Counted from the stretch's first letter, positions 42,808 to 52,927 are shown. The stretch is DNA of 64,000 bases from Ruminococcus sp. UNK.MGS-30 (GCA_000980705.1 LBCK01000004.1:239019-303018); one strand, 5' to 3'. Program-made: numbers and translations. Notes: generated by a model from the letters alone, not told the origin.

Positions 42808-45594
42808 TTAAGCGTACTGACAGGTGATGTGACTGCCGTTTTCGCCCTTCTGGACTTGCAGCTGTGCATCGAACCGCTCTGTCAGCTCTGAAACGTGAGA
42901 GATAATGCCGATCAGACGCTGGTGGTCGGAAAGCTGCTGCAATACCTGTACCGCATTGTCCAGGGCAGTGCTGTCCAGCGAGCCGAAGCCCTCATCAATG
43001 AACATAGCATCCATCCGGATGCTGCCGCTCTGCTGCTGCACGGTGTCTGAAAGTCCAAGTGCCAGTGCAAGCGATGCCAGGAATGTTTCGCCGCCAGAAA
43101 GCGTTTCTACAAAACGAGTCTTTCCGGTGTACTGATCCAGCACGTCCAGATTCAGACCAGATGCGATTCTGCCGTCTGTTTCCTCCTGCCGCCGCCGGAA
43201 CTGGTATCTGCCGCCGGAAAGCTGGTACAATTTCAGATTGGCGTTTTGCAGCACCCGACTGAAATAATACGCCTGCACATAGCGCTCAAAGGAGATCTTT
43301 TCCCGTTTCCCCTGCTGACCGCCCAGCATTTTGTCCAGCTGTTCCATCATCAGACACTGTTCTGAGTCTTTTTGCAGCGTGCTATGCGCTTTCCGCACTG
43401 CCTTTGCCGTCTGGCTGCACTGCTGTTGCTGCTGTTGTTCCAGCTGAAACGCCTTTTCCGTCTGCGCCTTTTCACTGCGCATGGCTGCCAGCCGCTGTTC
43501 TGCTGCGGCAACGTCATAGCCGGGAACATCCTGCGCCGTTTCCTGCAAATGCTGCACGATCTTTTGCTGGGACGCCACGGTTTCTTTCTGCTTTTGCAGG
43601 GCATCCGCCGCAGTCTGATACGCCGTTTCCAGACGGGCAATGTTGTTTTGCAACAACTTCCACTGCTTTTCCGCCTCAGACAGCGACGCATACAACAGAC
43701 CGCTCTGGCACTGTTTTCGCTCCGCCGCACAGCCGGCGTATTCCTGTTCCAGCTGTTCTAGTGCAGCACGGCTGTTTTCGTATGCCGTCTGCAATCCGGG
43801 CAGACGTTCCTGCTGCTGTTTCAGCACAGCCCTTTTCCGCTTTTCCTCGTTCAGCCGATTTTCCAGCGCAGCCAGTTTCTGCTGATTTTCCCGAATCGAC
43901 ATTTGCAGCTGTTCCAGCAGCTGACGGACTTCTTCTGCATCCGCCGTCGCTGCCATGCCGCACTGTTCCAGCTGCTTTTGCCGCTGAGATTCCAGCATCC
44001 GGCAATGTTCCTCCCGGCGTGCCGTTTCGTGTTTCTGGGTCTCCAGGTTTTGCAGCGCACGCTGCTGGGATTCCCTCGCTTTTTGGAACTGCTCTTCTGT
44101 GACCGTATCTTCTGTGCAGGCTGCCGGATGGGGATGCTCCAATGCGCCGCACACCGGACAGGGCTTTTGTGGTTCCAGACGGCGTGCCAAATTGCCTGCC
44201 ATGCTCTGAAAGAACTGCCGTTCTATCTGGTCGTACGCCGGCTTTTCCCGGGTGAAATAGCGTTCTTCCGCCTGCTGTGCCTGCTGTTTCTGCTTGTCCC
44301 GAACCGCCTGTGCCGCCGCATACTCCGCAAACATCTGCTGTAAGGTCAGCACTGCGTTCTGCCGATTGGTATCATTTTCGATCTGATGGGTCAGTCTGGT
44401 ATGGTCTACCGCTGTGTCGGCATAGGTTTCCAGTTCCAGAGAAAGATGCTTGCAGCTGGTGTCGGTCTGTTCCCATTCCAGCTTTGCTTTTGCGCAGAGC
44501 TGCTTTTGCAGGGCTGTCTTTTTTTGCAGGGCAGATTCCTGTGCGGAAAGCTGTGCCGCCTTTTCATATGCTGGGAGACTATGCTGGAGCAGTGTCGCTT
44601 TTTCCTGCAATTCCGGCAGCTTTTCTGCGTTTTGCGCCGCCGTACGAGCCGCTGTGTCGCACATTTTTAAGCGTGCCTGCTCCTGCGCCAAAAGCTGCAC
44701 TGCCTGCTGCAAATGCTGCAAAACGGCATTGTGCTGTTTTCCCTGTTCCAGTTCCAAAAGCAGCTGTTCCAATGCCTTTTGCTGCACCTGGAGCTGTTTC
44801 TCTCTGGCATCCGCACGCTCCCGAAGTTCTGCCGCAGCCGTTTCCAGCATTTCGCAGAGATTTTCCGCAGCGCCTGCGCCGGAGCGTTCCAGACGCTCTG
44901 CATACAGCGACTGCTGAAACGCATCCGCCGGCTTTGCCTGGTGCAGCAGCGTGAGAATCCGTGTCTCCTGCTCTGTCACACGCTGTTTCTGCGCCGCAAG
45001 CCGGAGTTTCAGGATCTTCTGGATTTTTTCGCAGTTCTGTGTATGGAACAGCTGGCGCAGAATCTCCCCTTTTTTCTTGGAATCCTCCAGCAGGAACTTC
45101 TGAAACTCGCCCTGTGCGATCATGACGATCTGGCGGAACTGGTCGCCGTCAATCCCGGTCAGTGAGATGATCTCCCGGTTGACCCGTTCTGCACCCTCGC
45201 AGACCAGCACGTTGTCCTGTTCCTCGCCGGGACACAGCCACAGAAAGGCGCTCTCATTGTCCAGGTTCTTTTTCATTTCGCCGTTGCTTTTGTAACCCTG
45301 CTGTCTCGGCGTACGCTGCACCAGATATGTCTTTTCGCCGCAGGAAAACCGCAGCTGTACCGCAGTCTGCTGAGTGGGTTTGGCATATTCGCTGCGGAAC
45401 ATTCCCGGCTTTCGCTTTTCACCGCTGGCAGTTCCGTAGAGGGCAAAACATATCGCATCGAAAATGGTTGTCTTTCCGGCGCCAGTTTCTCCTGTGATAA
45501 GGAAAATCCCCGACTTTTCAAAAGGTTTGAAATCAATCCTGCACATTCCGGCAAATGTGCCGAACGCCTGCATGGTCAGTTCTAAAGGTTTCAT
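42808..45594 (-). CDS. sbcC: nuclease SbcCD, ATPase subunit C
   Basis: A 928-residue SMC/Rad50-like ATPase that with SbcD opens DNA hairpins and processes double-strand ends. The N-terminal ABC half has [22 protein letters not shown]; long Gln/Glu-rich coiled coils (about 190-450 and 520-770) surround a zinc hook [12 protein letters not shown] near residue 480; the C-terminal half holds the signature [22 protein letters not shown] and Walker [13 protein letters not shown]. Its ATG overlaps the sbcD stop by ATGA. Confidence 0.96.
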   Translation of the reverse strand: MKPLELTMQAFGTFAGMCRIDFKPFEKSGIFLITGETGAGKTTIFDAICFALYGTASGEKRKPGMFRSEYAKPTQQTAVQLRFSCGEKTYLVQRTPRQQGYKSNGEMKKNLDNESAFLWLCPGEEQDNVLVCEGAERVNREIISLTGIDGDQFRQIVMIAQGEFQKFLLEDSKKKGEILRQLFHTQNCEKIQKILKLRLAAQKQRVTEQETRILTLLHQAKPADAFQQSLYAERLERSGAGAAENLCEMLETAAAELRERADAREKQLQVQQKALEQLLLELEQGKQHNAVLQHLQQAVQLLAQEQARLKMCDTAARTAAQNAEKLPELQEKATLLQHSLPAYEKAAQLSAQESALQKKTALQKQLCAKAKLEWEQTDTSCKHLSLELETYADTAVDHTRLTHQIENDTNRQNAVLTLQQMFAEYAAAQAVRDKQKQQAQQAEERYFTREKPAYDQIERQFFQSMAGNLARRLEPQKPCPVCGALEHPHPAACTEDTVTEEQFQKARESQQRALQNLETQKHETARREEHCRMLESQRQKQLEQCGMAATADAEEVRQLLEQLQMSIRENQQKLAALENRLNEEKRKRAVLKQQQERLPGLQTAYENSRAALEQLEQEYAGCAAERKQCQSGLLYASLSEAEKQWKLLQNNIARLETAYQTAADALQKQKETVASQQKIVQHLQETAQDVPGYDVAAAEQRLAAMRSEKAQTEKAFQLEQQQQQQCSQTAKAVRKAHSTLQKDSEQCLMMEQLDKMLGGQQGKREKISFERYVQAYYFSRVLQNANLKLYQLSGGRYQFRRRQEETDGRIASGLNLDVLDQYTGKTRFVETLSGGETFLASLALALGLSDTVQQQSGSIRMDAMFIDEGFGSLDSTALDNAVQVLQQLSDHQRLIGIISHVSELTERFDAQLQVQKGENGSHITCQYA

Positions 45595-46727
45595 TCTGTC
45601 TGTTCCGCCTCCTTACAGATTGACTGCATCAGCGCCTGCGCTGTCTCATGCTCTGAAAGCTCATACTGATAGACACTGCTGCAAAAACTATCCACCAGTT
45701 CCAGCAGGGACTTCTCCGGCACTGCCTCAGCCTCTGTGGTACCGGCAGCGATGCGCTCCGACTGCGAAAGAAATTCCAGTTCCAGCACGTTGGGATACAC
45801 AGCACGCAGCCGCTCCATGGCATAGGGCACCAGAGTTTCATCCGTCAGTTCTGCCCGAATCCAGTCGGCGCTGGGCTGTGCATATGTCAGAAGATCTTCC
45901 AGCTTGCCACGAATGATACGCATATCCGTTTCCGGACAGAGCGGAATGGCGGTTACTGTCAAGTTATCCTTTTCCTTCCAGTCCAGCAGGGTCAGCGACT
46001 TCTTTTGCAGCGTCTCGGAAAAGGAATACTTCATCAGCGAACCGCTGTAGCGTATCTTTCCCGAACGCACCCACTGGGGCTTATGGATATGCCCCAGTGC
46101 CACGTAATCGAACGCATCAAATACAGATGCGTCTACCAGCTGTGTGCCGCCCAGCTGCAATTCGGAGTCGGATTCCTCCGGCGGCGTGCCGTCATGCAGC
46201 ACAAAACCGTGGTACATCAGCAGATTCCGATCCTTTTCCGAAAGCGCCGTCTGCCCGATCACATGGGCAATGCCGTCGGACAGGCTGCGGAAATTCTCTT
46301 TCGGATACAGCGACGACAGCGCCGCCTGTTTCACAAAGGGCAGCAGGCAGAGATGCACTTTTCCGTATTCATCTTCCAGATCGTAACTCTGCATCTCACC
46401 GGAAAACGTCCCGGCAATATACACGCCCTGGTGTTCCAGCAGCTGGCTGGCGAATTGCAGCCGCTCTGCGGAATCGTGGTTGCCGCTGATGAGAAATACT
46501 GCGATCTTTTTCTCAGACAGCGCCGTCAGAAAGCTGTCCAGCACGGTCACTGCCTCTGCCGCAGGGACATTTTTGTCATAGACATCCCCGACGATCAGAA
46601 CCGCCTGCACAGACTGTTCCACTGCGATTTTTACAACTTGTTCCAGCATTTTTTCCTGCTGCGGAAGAAACGAATGGTGATAGAGCCGCCGTCCCAGATG
46701 CAGGTCGCTGAGATGCAGTATTTTCAT
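45591..46727 (-). CDS. sbcD: nuclease SbcCD, exonuclease subunit D
   Basis: A 378-residue Mre11-like metallophosphoesterase nuclease. The metal-binding motifs run HLSDLHLGRRLY, VGDVYDKN, ISGNHDSAERL, YHGFVLHD and LGHIHKPQWV. Partner of SbcC. The ATG lies behind AAAGGGGTC. A TATAAT about 40 bp upstream on the minus strand is a likely -10; the -35 is weak. Confidence 0.96.
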   Translation of the reverse strand: MKILHLSDLHLGRRLYHHSFLPQQEKMLEQVVKIAVEQSVQAVLIVGDVYDKNVPAAEAVTVLDSFLTALSEKKIAVFLISGNHDSAERLQFASQLLEHQGVYIAGTFSGEMQSYDLEDEYGKVHLCLLPFVKQAALSSLYPKENFRSLSDGIAHVIGQTALSEKDRNLLMYHGFVLHDGTPPEESDSELQLGGTQLVDASVFDAFDYVALGHIHKPQWVRSGKIRYSGSLMKYSFSETLQKKSLTLLDWKEKDNLTVTAIPLCPETDMRIIRGKLEDLLTYAQPSADWIRAELTDETLVPYAMERLRAVYPNVLELEFLSQSERIAAGTTEAEAVPEKSLLELVDSFCSSVYQYELSEHETAQALMQSICKEAEQTE

Positions 46728-46821
46728 GTTTTTGACCCCTTTCCGTTTTTGCTGTGTCGTATTATACCACAGCAGTTTTTCAGATTCAGCAGAACTAGAC
46801 TTCGTTTACAAATCATTTACA

Positions 46822-46867
46822 TTAGGGCTTGTTTGAAAAATCCGTACATTTTTCAAACAACCCCTAG
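46822..46867. repeat. 46-bp interrupted palindrome overlapping the fruK stop codon
   Basis: The arms TTAGGGCTTGTTTGAAAAAT and ATTTTTCAAACAACCCCTAG flank a 6-nt loop (CCGTAC). One arm supplies the last residues and stop of the phosphofructokinase gene. It may be a small dispersed repeat or an unusual terminator without a T-tract. Confidence 0.6.
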
Positions 46868-47761
46868 TTGCTGCAAAAGTCGGTCGATCTCTTCCCGTTT
46901 CGCCAGTCCCTCCGAGAATGTTGTCGCTCCGCCGGCAGCCGTCCCCAGTTTCAGCGCATATGCCGCATCGCCCTGCTCCAGTCCGGCAAGGAATCCGGCA
47001 AGCATGGAATCCCCTGCGCCCACGGAGTTTTTCACTGTGCCGCTGCACACGCCGCAGTTGTGGCAGGTTCCGTTTTCCTCCAGCAGCAGTGCGCCGTCCT
47101 CTGCCATAGAGACCAGCACATTCCGTGCGCCCATCTCCTGCAATTTTCCGGCATACGCTGCAATCTCCTCCCGGCTGTGCAGTGTAACGCCGAACAATTC
47201 TCCCAGTTCAAAGTTGTTGGGTTTAATCAGAAACGGCTTGTATTTCAGCACATTCTTCAGCAGATCATTGGTAGCGTCCACTACCGTCCTAATCTGTCTG
47301 CCGTCCAGATATGCCAGAATCTTTTCATAGATATCGGACGGCATGGTATTGGGAATACTGCCTGCCAGAATGATCGTATCCCCGTCCTGCAAATCGTCCA
47401 GTTTCCAGAACAGTGCCTTTACCGCCGCATCGTCAATCACCGGTCCCTGTCCGTTCAGTTCTGTTTCTTCCCCGGATTTGATCTTCACATTGATTCGGGA
47501 AAATCCGCTTTCCAGATGCACAAAATCTGTGGCAATTCCCATCTCCTGTACGCCTTTTTCGATGGCTGCCCCGGTAAAGCCAGCCACAAAGCCAAGCGCA
47601 CGGGATGGGATTCCCAGTTCTTTCAGAATCACGGAAACATTGATGCCCTTTCCGCCGTAATAGATCTTTTCTCCGTGAGAACGGTTCACCATTCCCACCT
47701 GCATGGCATCGGTATGAACGACATAGTCGATCGCCGGGTTAAATGTCACTGTATAAATCAT
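46853..47761 (-). CDS. fruK: 1-phosphofructokinase (PfkB family)
   Basis: Phosphorylates fructose-1-phosphate to fructose-1,6-bisphosphate, or less likely tagatose-6-phosphate. The 302 residues have the PfkB signatures: TFNPAIDYVV, GGKGINVSVILKELG, and the anion-hole motif VGAGDSMLAGFLAG with the catalytic Asp. The NPAID and GGKGIN forms favour FruK/LacC over ribokinases. No fruA or fruR lies beside it. The ATG is preceded by AGAGGAG. Confidence 0.9.
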   Translation of the reverse strand: MIYTVTFNPAIDYVVHTDAMQVGMVNRSHGEKIYYGGKGINVSVILKELGIPSRALGFVAGFTGAAIEKGVQEMGIATDFVHLESGFSRINVKIKSGEETELNGQGPVIDDAAVKALFWKLDDLQDGDTIILAGSIPNTMPSDIYEKILAYLDGRQIRTVVDATNDLLKNVLKYKPFLIKPNNFELGELFGVTLHSREEIAAYAGKLQEMGARNVLVSMAEDGALLLEENGTCHNCGVCSGTVKNSVGAGDSMLAGFLAGLEQGDAAYALKLGTAAGGATTFSEGLAKREEIDRLLQQLGVV

Positions 47762-47803
47762 AATTTTTATCTCCTCTCGTCTGTGAAATTTTGCTGCTTT
47801 TCT

Positions 47804-47832
47804 ATTGTACCACGTCTTTTTTCAATTTGCAA
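47804..47832 (-). promoter_or_regulatory. promoter of fruK
   Basis: On the minus strand TTGCAA (47827-47832), 17 bp, TACAAT (47804-47809). Confidence 0.7.
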
Positions 47833-47929
47833 GAAAAGTTTTTGGGCAATACGACAGAAAGCATGGTAGCATCTTTTTTGGATTCACAATTGATTCAAAT
47901 TGTCTTGCGGAAATCTTTTCAAACCGTAC

Positions 47930-47958
47930 TTGACAGCATTTCAAAAGCGTGCTATACT
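47930..47958 (+). promoter_or_regulatory. promoter of the apbE operon
   Basis: TTGACA (47930-47935), 17 bp, TATACT (47953-47958). The expected transcript start, near 47965, is directly followed by operator copy B. Confidence 0.8.
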
Positions 47959-47971
47959 ATTTTTGTCGTTT

Positions 47972-47987
47972 GTTAGATAATACTAAC
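47972..47987. promoter_or_regulatory. RTTAG-N6-CTAAY operator (copy B)
   Basis: GTTAG-ATAATA-CTAAC, a 16-bp palindrome at about +7 to +22 of the apbE transcript, a place suited to repression. Confidence 0.65.
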
Positions 47988-48041
47988 TACCAGAAAAAGG
48001 CGCTCCGATGCGGCGCTCTCTTCGGAAAGGTTCTATTGCTG

Positions 48042-49121
48042 ATGAAAAAAGGGTATCTTTTAGCTGCCGGACTCGCCGGGCTGTTTTGTCTGACCGGATG
48101 TACGAGCAGTGTCTCTACAGAACAATCTTCGAGTGCTGCTGCGCCGGAAAGTGCAGCGGCAGAAAACAGCGCATCGGATGCCGTCTATGAGGATACCCAG
48201 GAATTCATGGGGACTTACATCATGGTTCGTGCCTACGGAGAACACGCCCAGGACGGCGTGGAGGCGGCGTTTGCCCGTGCCAAGGAACTGGAACAGGTGT
48301 TTTCCAACACCATTGCAGATTCCGAGGTCAACCAGGTGAACACTGCGGCAAAGGCGGCAGTCGGCACGGATATTCTCATCTCTGCGGATATGGCAAACGT
48401 ATTGCGTGCTGCGCTGGAGTACGGCGAAAAAAGCGGCGGTATGCTGGACTGCACCATAGGCGACCTGATCGACCTGTGGGGCATCGGCACCGACCATGCT
48501 GCCATTCCGGCGGAGGACAAGATCCAGGCACTGCTGCGGCAGGACGGCTGGAAGGATGTCAGCTATCATGCGGACAACCAGTCCCTTTCCTTTGCCAACG
48601 ACGCAGTTACGCTGAACTTCGGCGCTGTGGCAAAGGGGTATATTTCCGATGAGATGAAAAAGACGCTGGAAGAAGAGGGCGTCACTTCTGCGCTGATGAG
48701 CCTGGGCGGAAACGTAATGACCATCGGCGCAAAGCCGGACGGCAGCCAGTGGACGGTGGCGATCACGGATCCGTTTTCGCCGGAAAGCATTACGGCATCT
48801 GTCACTGTTACAGACAAAGCGGTCATCACCTCCGGCAACTATGAGAAATACTTCGAAGAAAACGGAAAGCGCTATCATCACATTCTCGACCCGTATACCG
48901 GCGCTCCGTCGGAATCGGATGTAGTCAGCACGACCATCATTGCCGACAGCGGTACGGACTGCGACGCCCTTTCAACGGCAACATTTCTCCTGGGCGCAGA
49001 GGACGGCATGGCGCTTATCAATTCTCTGGACGGCGTGGAGGCTGTCTTTATCCAGTCAGATGGGACAATGGTCTCCTCCGACCACATAGATTCCTATAAT
49101 CTACAGGTAATTGGTTCATGA
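48042..49121 (+). CDS. apbE: FAD:protein FMN transferase (ApbE), lipoprotein
   Basis: Transfers FMN from FAD to a Thr/Ser of extracytoplasmic FMN-binding domains. The 359-residue lipoprotein precursor has a lipobox LTGC with Cys20 as lipidation site, then an ApbE domain with FMGTYIMVRAYG, GMLDCTIGDLIDLWGIG, NFGAVAKGYISDEM, LMSLGGNVMTIG, VITSGNYEKYF and YHHILDPYTGAPSESDVVSTTIIADSGTDCDALSTATF (the metal-binding motif). Likely targets are the SGAT proteins at 53995-56130 and perhaps the dockerin protein. ATG 48042 starts the typical signal; GGAAAGG lies about 11 nt upstream, and a TTG at 48036 is possible. Confidence 0.95.
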   Translation: MKKGYLLAAGLAGLFCLTGCTSSVSTEQSSSAAAPESAAAENSASDAVYEDTQEFMGTYIMVRAYGEHAQDGVEAAFARAKELEQVFSNTIADSEVNQVNTAAKAAVGTDILISADMANVLRAALEYGEKSGGMLDCTIGDLIDLWGIGTDHAAIPAEDKIQALLRQDGWKDVSYHADNQSLSFANDAVTLNFGAVAKGYISDEMKKTLEEEGVTSALMSLGGNVMTIGAKPDGSQWTVAITDPFSPESITASVTVTDKAVITSGNYEKYFEENGKRYHHILDPYTGAPSESDVVSTTIIADSGTDCDALSTATFLLGAEDGMALINSLDGVEAVFIQSDGTMVSSDHIDSYNLQVIGS

Positions 49122-49498
49122 AAAAAACACTGATTTTTGTTTGCATCGCTGTACTGCTTTTAGGCGGCGGCATTTTCGGCAGCTGGTATGTGCTGACACA
49201 CAAGCAGTCCGAAAGAATCGCCCGCATTTATCAGCAGGACAAGCTTTTATATGAGATCGACCTTTCTACGGTGCAGAAGGCATACACCATTACGATCGAC
49301 GGCGAAAACGGTGCGGAAAACGTAGTCCTGGTAGAACCGGGACAGATTTCCATGCAGTCCGCAAGCTGCCCCGATCATCTGTGCGTCAAGCAAGGGACGA
49401 TCTCTGACGGCATCCTGCCCATCGTCTGCCTGCCGAATCACATCCGCATTTCCATTGCATCTGACGAGGAGGGTTCTTTCGATGTCCAAGTCCGTTAA
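49118..49498 (+). CDS. NusG domain II-containing membrane-anchored protein
   Basis: A 126-residue protein with an N-terminal TM or signal anchor (about 4-26) and an extracytoplasmic NusG domain II-like beta domain: the typical SCPDHLCVKQGTIS and IVCLPNHIRI, with the conserved Cys pair. This family regularly lies between ApbE and a Gx transporter in Firmicutes and is thought to take part in flavin-dependent extracytoplasmic electron transfer; its precise job is unknown. It overlaps apbE by ATGA. Confidence 0.88.
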   Translation: MKKTLIFVCIAVLLLGGGIFGSWYVLTHKQSERIARIYQQDKLLYEIDLSTVQKAYTITIDGENGAENVVLVEPGQISMQSASCPDHLCVKQGTISDGILPIVCLPNHIRISIASDEEGSFDVQVR

Positions 49499-50027
49499 GC
49501 ATCTGGTCATGCTTGCCATGTTTACTACCATGGCGCTGACGATCTTCGTGGTTGAGGCACAGATTCCCATTCCCGTCCCCATTTACGGCGTTAAGCTGGG
49601 ACTTGCCAATGTCATCACGCTGATCGTTCTGGTGGTCTACCGCCCGAGGGATGCGTTCGCCGTACTGGTCATGCGCATTCTGCTGGGGTCGCTGTTCACC
49701 GGAACACTGGTTTCCATGATCTATTCCCTCAGCGGCGGTATCCTCTGCTTTCTGGGAATGGCACTGCTGTGCAGGCTGCTGCACCGGAAACATCTCTGGT
49801 TCATCAGCATGATCGGCGCTGTGCTGCACAATGTGGGACAGATTGCTGCGGCAATTGTAGTGATGCAGTCGGTGCAGGTCATTGTCTATTTCCCGTTTCT
49901 GCTGGTTTCCGGCTGTATCACGGGTATTTTCACCGGCATCGCTGCAGATCGTGTGGTTCACTTTCTGCCCCGGTCGATTTTTCCGAAAGAAAATCTGCCC
50001 GAAAAGAAAAACGAGCAGTCCAAATAA
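49482..50027 (+). CDS. Gx transporter family membrane protein (Hpre_diP_synt_I type)
   Basis: A 181-residue integral membrane protein with about five helices. The pattern GVKLGLANVITLIVL, FAVLVMRILLGSLFTG, SLSGGILCFLGM and GAVLHNVGQIAAA belongs to the family annotated as heptaprenyl diphosphate synthase component I or Gx transporter, which looks like an ECF S-component. In this setting, transport of a flavin or quinone precursor is plausible but unproven. ATG 49482 lies 8 nt after GAGGAGGG and overlaps the NusG-II gene by 17 bp. Confidence 0.87.
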   Translation: MSKSVKHLVMLAMFTTMALTIFVVEAQIPIPVPIYGVKLGLANVITLIVLVVYRPRDAFAVLVMRILLGSLFTGTLVSMIYSLSGGILCFLGMALLCRLLHRKHLWFISMIGAVLHNVGQIAAAIVVMQSVQVIVYFPFLLVSGCITGIFTGIAADRVVHFLPRSIFPKENLPEKKNEQSK

Positions 50028-50040
50028 ACCGTGCAAATTT

Positions 50041-50068
50041 AACTGGAATGATGTTCCAGTTATTTCTT
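50041..50068 (+). terminator. weak hairpin terminator of the apbE operon
   Basis: The stem AACTGGAA / TTCCAGTT with a 5-nt loop, followed by TATTTCTT. The T-tract is imperfect. Confidence 0.5.
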
Positions 50069-50077
50069 AGATATTAA

Positions 50078-50107
50078 GTTAGTCTAAACTAATTAGTTTT
50101 AACTAAT
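50078..50107. promoter_or_regulatory. tandem RTTAG-N6-CTAAY operators (copies C1 and C2)
   Basis: GTTAG-TCTAAA-CTAAT (50078-50093) and ATTAG-TTTTAA-CTAAT (50092-50107) overlap by 2 bp, 14 bp apart. The 19 bp at 50074-50092, TTAAGTTAGTCTAAACTAA, agree at 16 positions with the DtxR/IdeR box consensus TTAGGTTAGSCTAACCTAA. They abut a TTGACA (50107-50112); TATATC lies 15 bp on as a possible -10 for the dockerin gene. Confidence 0.65.
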
Positions 50108-50281
50108 TGACAAATCAAATTTGGTAGTATATCCCGGAAAAGCAATGGGATTGACTATATTCGAGCGTGTTCCCGTAAAAAGTTTTTGATGAAAATGTGC
50201 ATTACATTTTTTATGGAAACACACTCCAAAAGCTGCTGCACCTCGCAATGCAGCAAAATCAAAAATTTTTAGGAGGTCATT

Positions 50282-52927
50282 ATGCGAGAGATTCACTGGA
50301 AAAAGCTGATCGGCGCAGCATCTGCCGCTGTGCTTGCAGCTACACAAGTCGCTCCGACCATTTCGGCATTTGCGGAAGAGGCAAGCACAGGCGATTATGT
50401 CTACTGCTATGCAACCATGACATGGGCGGAATACTGGAAGAATGAGGGCGTTTATCTGGACAGTGCCGCAAACGGCAACTGGGAGGCATCCTCCGCAGAG
50501 AGCGACGCACACAACGAAACAGATATGGGTGCGTTTGATGCGGTTACACGTGCAACCAGCAACCACGGTCTGCACAGAGGCAGCTATCAGTGCGCTGTTA
50601 AGGTATTCGATACCGACGGCAACAGCTACGACTACACCGGCAAGGGTCAGGGTGAATCCGTTGATGTTGTCAAGAATAAGGAGACCGGCACAGCAGACAT
50701 TACGGTTGATGGAACAGTTGTTGGTACATACGACCATTCTGTTATCAGTGGTCCGAAGTATGTTCCGGTTGCTGTTCCGGCAGCGGATTACGAGGACTTC
50801 AAGAAAGCTTATACCGTTTACGAAAACGGCACAGAACTCACCGGCGGCTACTCTGAGGGCAATCTTGTCAACATTGATGAGACTGTGAAGGTTGACGCCA
50901 ACACATCCGGCATCAAGACCGCAGAAAAGCAGGAGGACGGCACATTCCAGTTCTCCAAGCGTGAAACAGCTGCAACTGCTGACGGCAAGGTGGTAGACAC
51001 CAGTGCGGTTGAGATCGGCGAAGTACAGCACGATTCCGGCTACGGTGATTTCATCCGTGTAGACATCAACGGTGATTACGGCGACCTGGGTGCGCATATG
51101 TATGCCGTTCGCTGGGATTACTATGGTGACGGTGATACTGTTCTGGCTACCTACGGCACCAAGTTTGCCGCAGACAACTGGATGCACAAGGCAATGGGCA
51201 TCCAGCTGGGTCTGACCAAGAGCGACCGCTGCCAGCTGCCGGAAGGCACAGACGGCTACGGCAGATGGGATGTTACCATCTACGCTACCGGATATCAGGA
51301 CTTCACATTCACAGTAGACAATGAGCCGGAAAAATATGTATACGGTACCATGAACATCCCGTATGCGGACTACTATTACGGTGAACTGGGCAACAGCACA
51401 GATACCACCGACGGCGAAATTTCTTATGACGCTGACCTTGCCGGAGATGCTGGTATGCGCGCAGAGGGAAACTATGACGCAGTCACTTCTGCAACAGAAA
51501 AAAAATGGAACAGCATGTTTGCAGACACCACATATGTTTCTGAGCCGAACGAAAACGGCGGCGGCAAGATTCTGGGTGTTTCCGGCGTAGAAGTTGCCAT
51601 CGAGCAGAGCCTGTACGATCAACTGACTGCTGACGCAAAGGACGGCAAGACATCCGGCGTTCTGGGCAGCCTGTTCAGTACATTTACCCCGAACAAAGAC
51701 CAGGAAACAGTTCCGGCAGCATACAAGCAGCTGTTTGCAGACGGTACCCTGTCCGCAACCATTACCGCAGAGCCGGAGGTCGACCTGACCAACGTAACAC
51801 CGACGCTCAAAACCGACAGCAAGTACGGTGACTACCAGCTGAACATGAACGGTCTGAATCTGGGAGAAGGCAATCTGGTTTACGGCGTGATCGTCAAGAC
51901 AAAGACCGGCAACTATGGTATGCTCCAGCTGGAAAACATCTGGAAGGGCGGCACTGAGCTGGCATGGTCCGCTGGCTTCAAGACTACAGAAGCACACGGA
52001 AACAGCCTGCGGTCTGCTCCGTATACTGCAACCTCTGGTGATACCATTGTAGAGATCAGCTATCTGACCAGCAATGGCGAATACAGCGTACATCTGGCAG
52101 ATGGTCTGTACCTGCCGAAAAAGCACACTGGTACGGTTGCCGCAGAGAGTGTTGCAGTGACCGCCGGCGAAATTCCGGTAACACTGACCGATCTGCCGGA
52201 GGACTTTGAGGCAGTTGTATCCGCTGATGCACTGACCGATGCAGCTTATGCAGACGGCAAGCTGAGCTACGATGCAGCAAGCGCACAGCCGGGCAGCTAC
52301 ACCATTACCGTATCGGACAGCACAGGCGTATATGCACCGGTTTCTGCCAGTGTAATTCTGACCACCGATGCAATGCCGGCAGCTTATGACAAGGACAAGA
52401 ACGCAGTTGTTGCTGCAAAGGATGTCACGGAAGAAGAGCTTGCAGCTTATCTGAAGAACATTTCTAAGGTAACCATCGGCGACCAGGAATATGCTGCAAC
52501 CGGCAAGCGTGGCGTGAAGATCATTGACCCCACCACTGGTGAGATCAACACCGCTGCTGAAACACGTGACGGCGCTGTCTTTGCAAAGTCTGGCACATAC
52601 AAGCTGACCGTAGAGGCAACCGGTTACACCACACTGCTGACCTTCGAGATTACCATTGCCATAGCAGACAACAGAGGCGACATTGACCTGAACGGCAAGG
52701 TTGACTCCACCGATATGTTCTACATCATGCTGTACTGCGCAAACATTTCTGCCAGCAACAAGGACTTCGCACTGAGCGAAGATGCTGCTGAAAACAAAAG
52801 AATGATCGCTGCAACAGACGTAGACGGAAACGGCAAGGTTGACTCCACCGACCTGTTCTATGAGATGTACTACATCGCAAACAGAGGCGCAGGCAATGAC
52901 GTGACCTGGGAAGATATCATCAAGTAA
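50282..52927 (+). CDS. secreted dockerin protein with two DAVTxAT modules
   Basis: An 881-residue exported protein. A signal peptide (1-31, cut near AFAEE) is followed by two related modules of about 300 residues. Each opens with a YxTMxxxxADYY-like segment and holds a D-A-V-T-x-A-T motif (Thr92 and Thr405), then a beta-rich part beginning DSxYGDY. I believe the modules resemble the Tp47-type domains of treponemal lipoproteins, from memory only. After a linker and an Ig-like stretch comes a type I dockerin (about 799-868; DIDLNGKVDSTD and DVDGNGKVDSTD). It should attach to a cellulosomal or surface cohesin. The DAVTxAT motifs resemble ApbE flavinylation sites (DxVSGAT). Its AGGAGG ribosome site is strong. 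Confidence 0.88.
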   Translation: MREIHWKKLIGAASAAVLAATQVAPTISAFAEEASTGDYVYCYATMTWAEYWKNEGVYLDSAANGNWEASSAESDAHNETDMGAFDAVTRATSNHGLHRGSYQCAVKVFDTDGNSYDYTGKGQGESVDVVKNKETGTADITVDGTVVGTYDHSVISGPKYVPVAVPAADYEDFKKAYTVYENGTELTGGYSEGNLVNIDETVKVDANTSGIKTAEKQEDGTFQFSKRETAATADGKVVDTSAVEIGEVQHDSGYGDFIRVDINGDYGDLGAHMYAVRWDYYGDGDTVLATYGTKFAADNWMHKAMGIQLGLTKSDRCQLPEGTDGYGRWDVTIYATGYQDFTFTVDNEPEKYVYGTMNIPYADYYYGELGNSTDTTDGEISYDADLAGDAGMRAEGNYDAVTSATEKKWNSMFADTTYVSEPNENGGGKILGVSGVEVAIEQSLYDQLTADAKDGKTSGVLGSLFSTFTPNKDQETVPAAYKQLFADGTLSATITAEPEVDLTNVTPTLKTDSKYGDYQLNMNGLNLGEGNLVYGVIVKTKTGNYGMLQLENIWKGGTELAWSAGFKTTEAHGNSLRSAPYTATSGDTIVEISYLTSNGEYSVHLADGLYLPKKHTGTVAAESVAVTAGEIPVTLTDLPEDFEAVVSADALTDAAYADGKLSYDAASAQPGSYTITVSDSTGVYAPVSASVILTTDAMPAAYDKDKNAVVAAKDVTEEELAAYLKNISKVTIGDQEYAATGKRGVKIIDPTTGEINTAAETRDGAVFAKSGTYKLTVEATGYTTLLTFEITIAIADNRGDIDLNGKVDSTDMFYIMLYCANISASNKDFALSEDAAENKRMIAATDVDGNGKVDSTDLFYEMYYIANRGAGNDVTWEDIIK

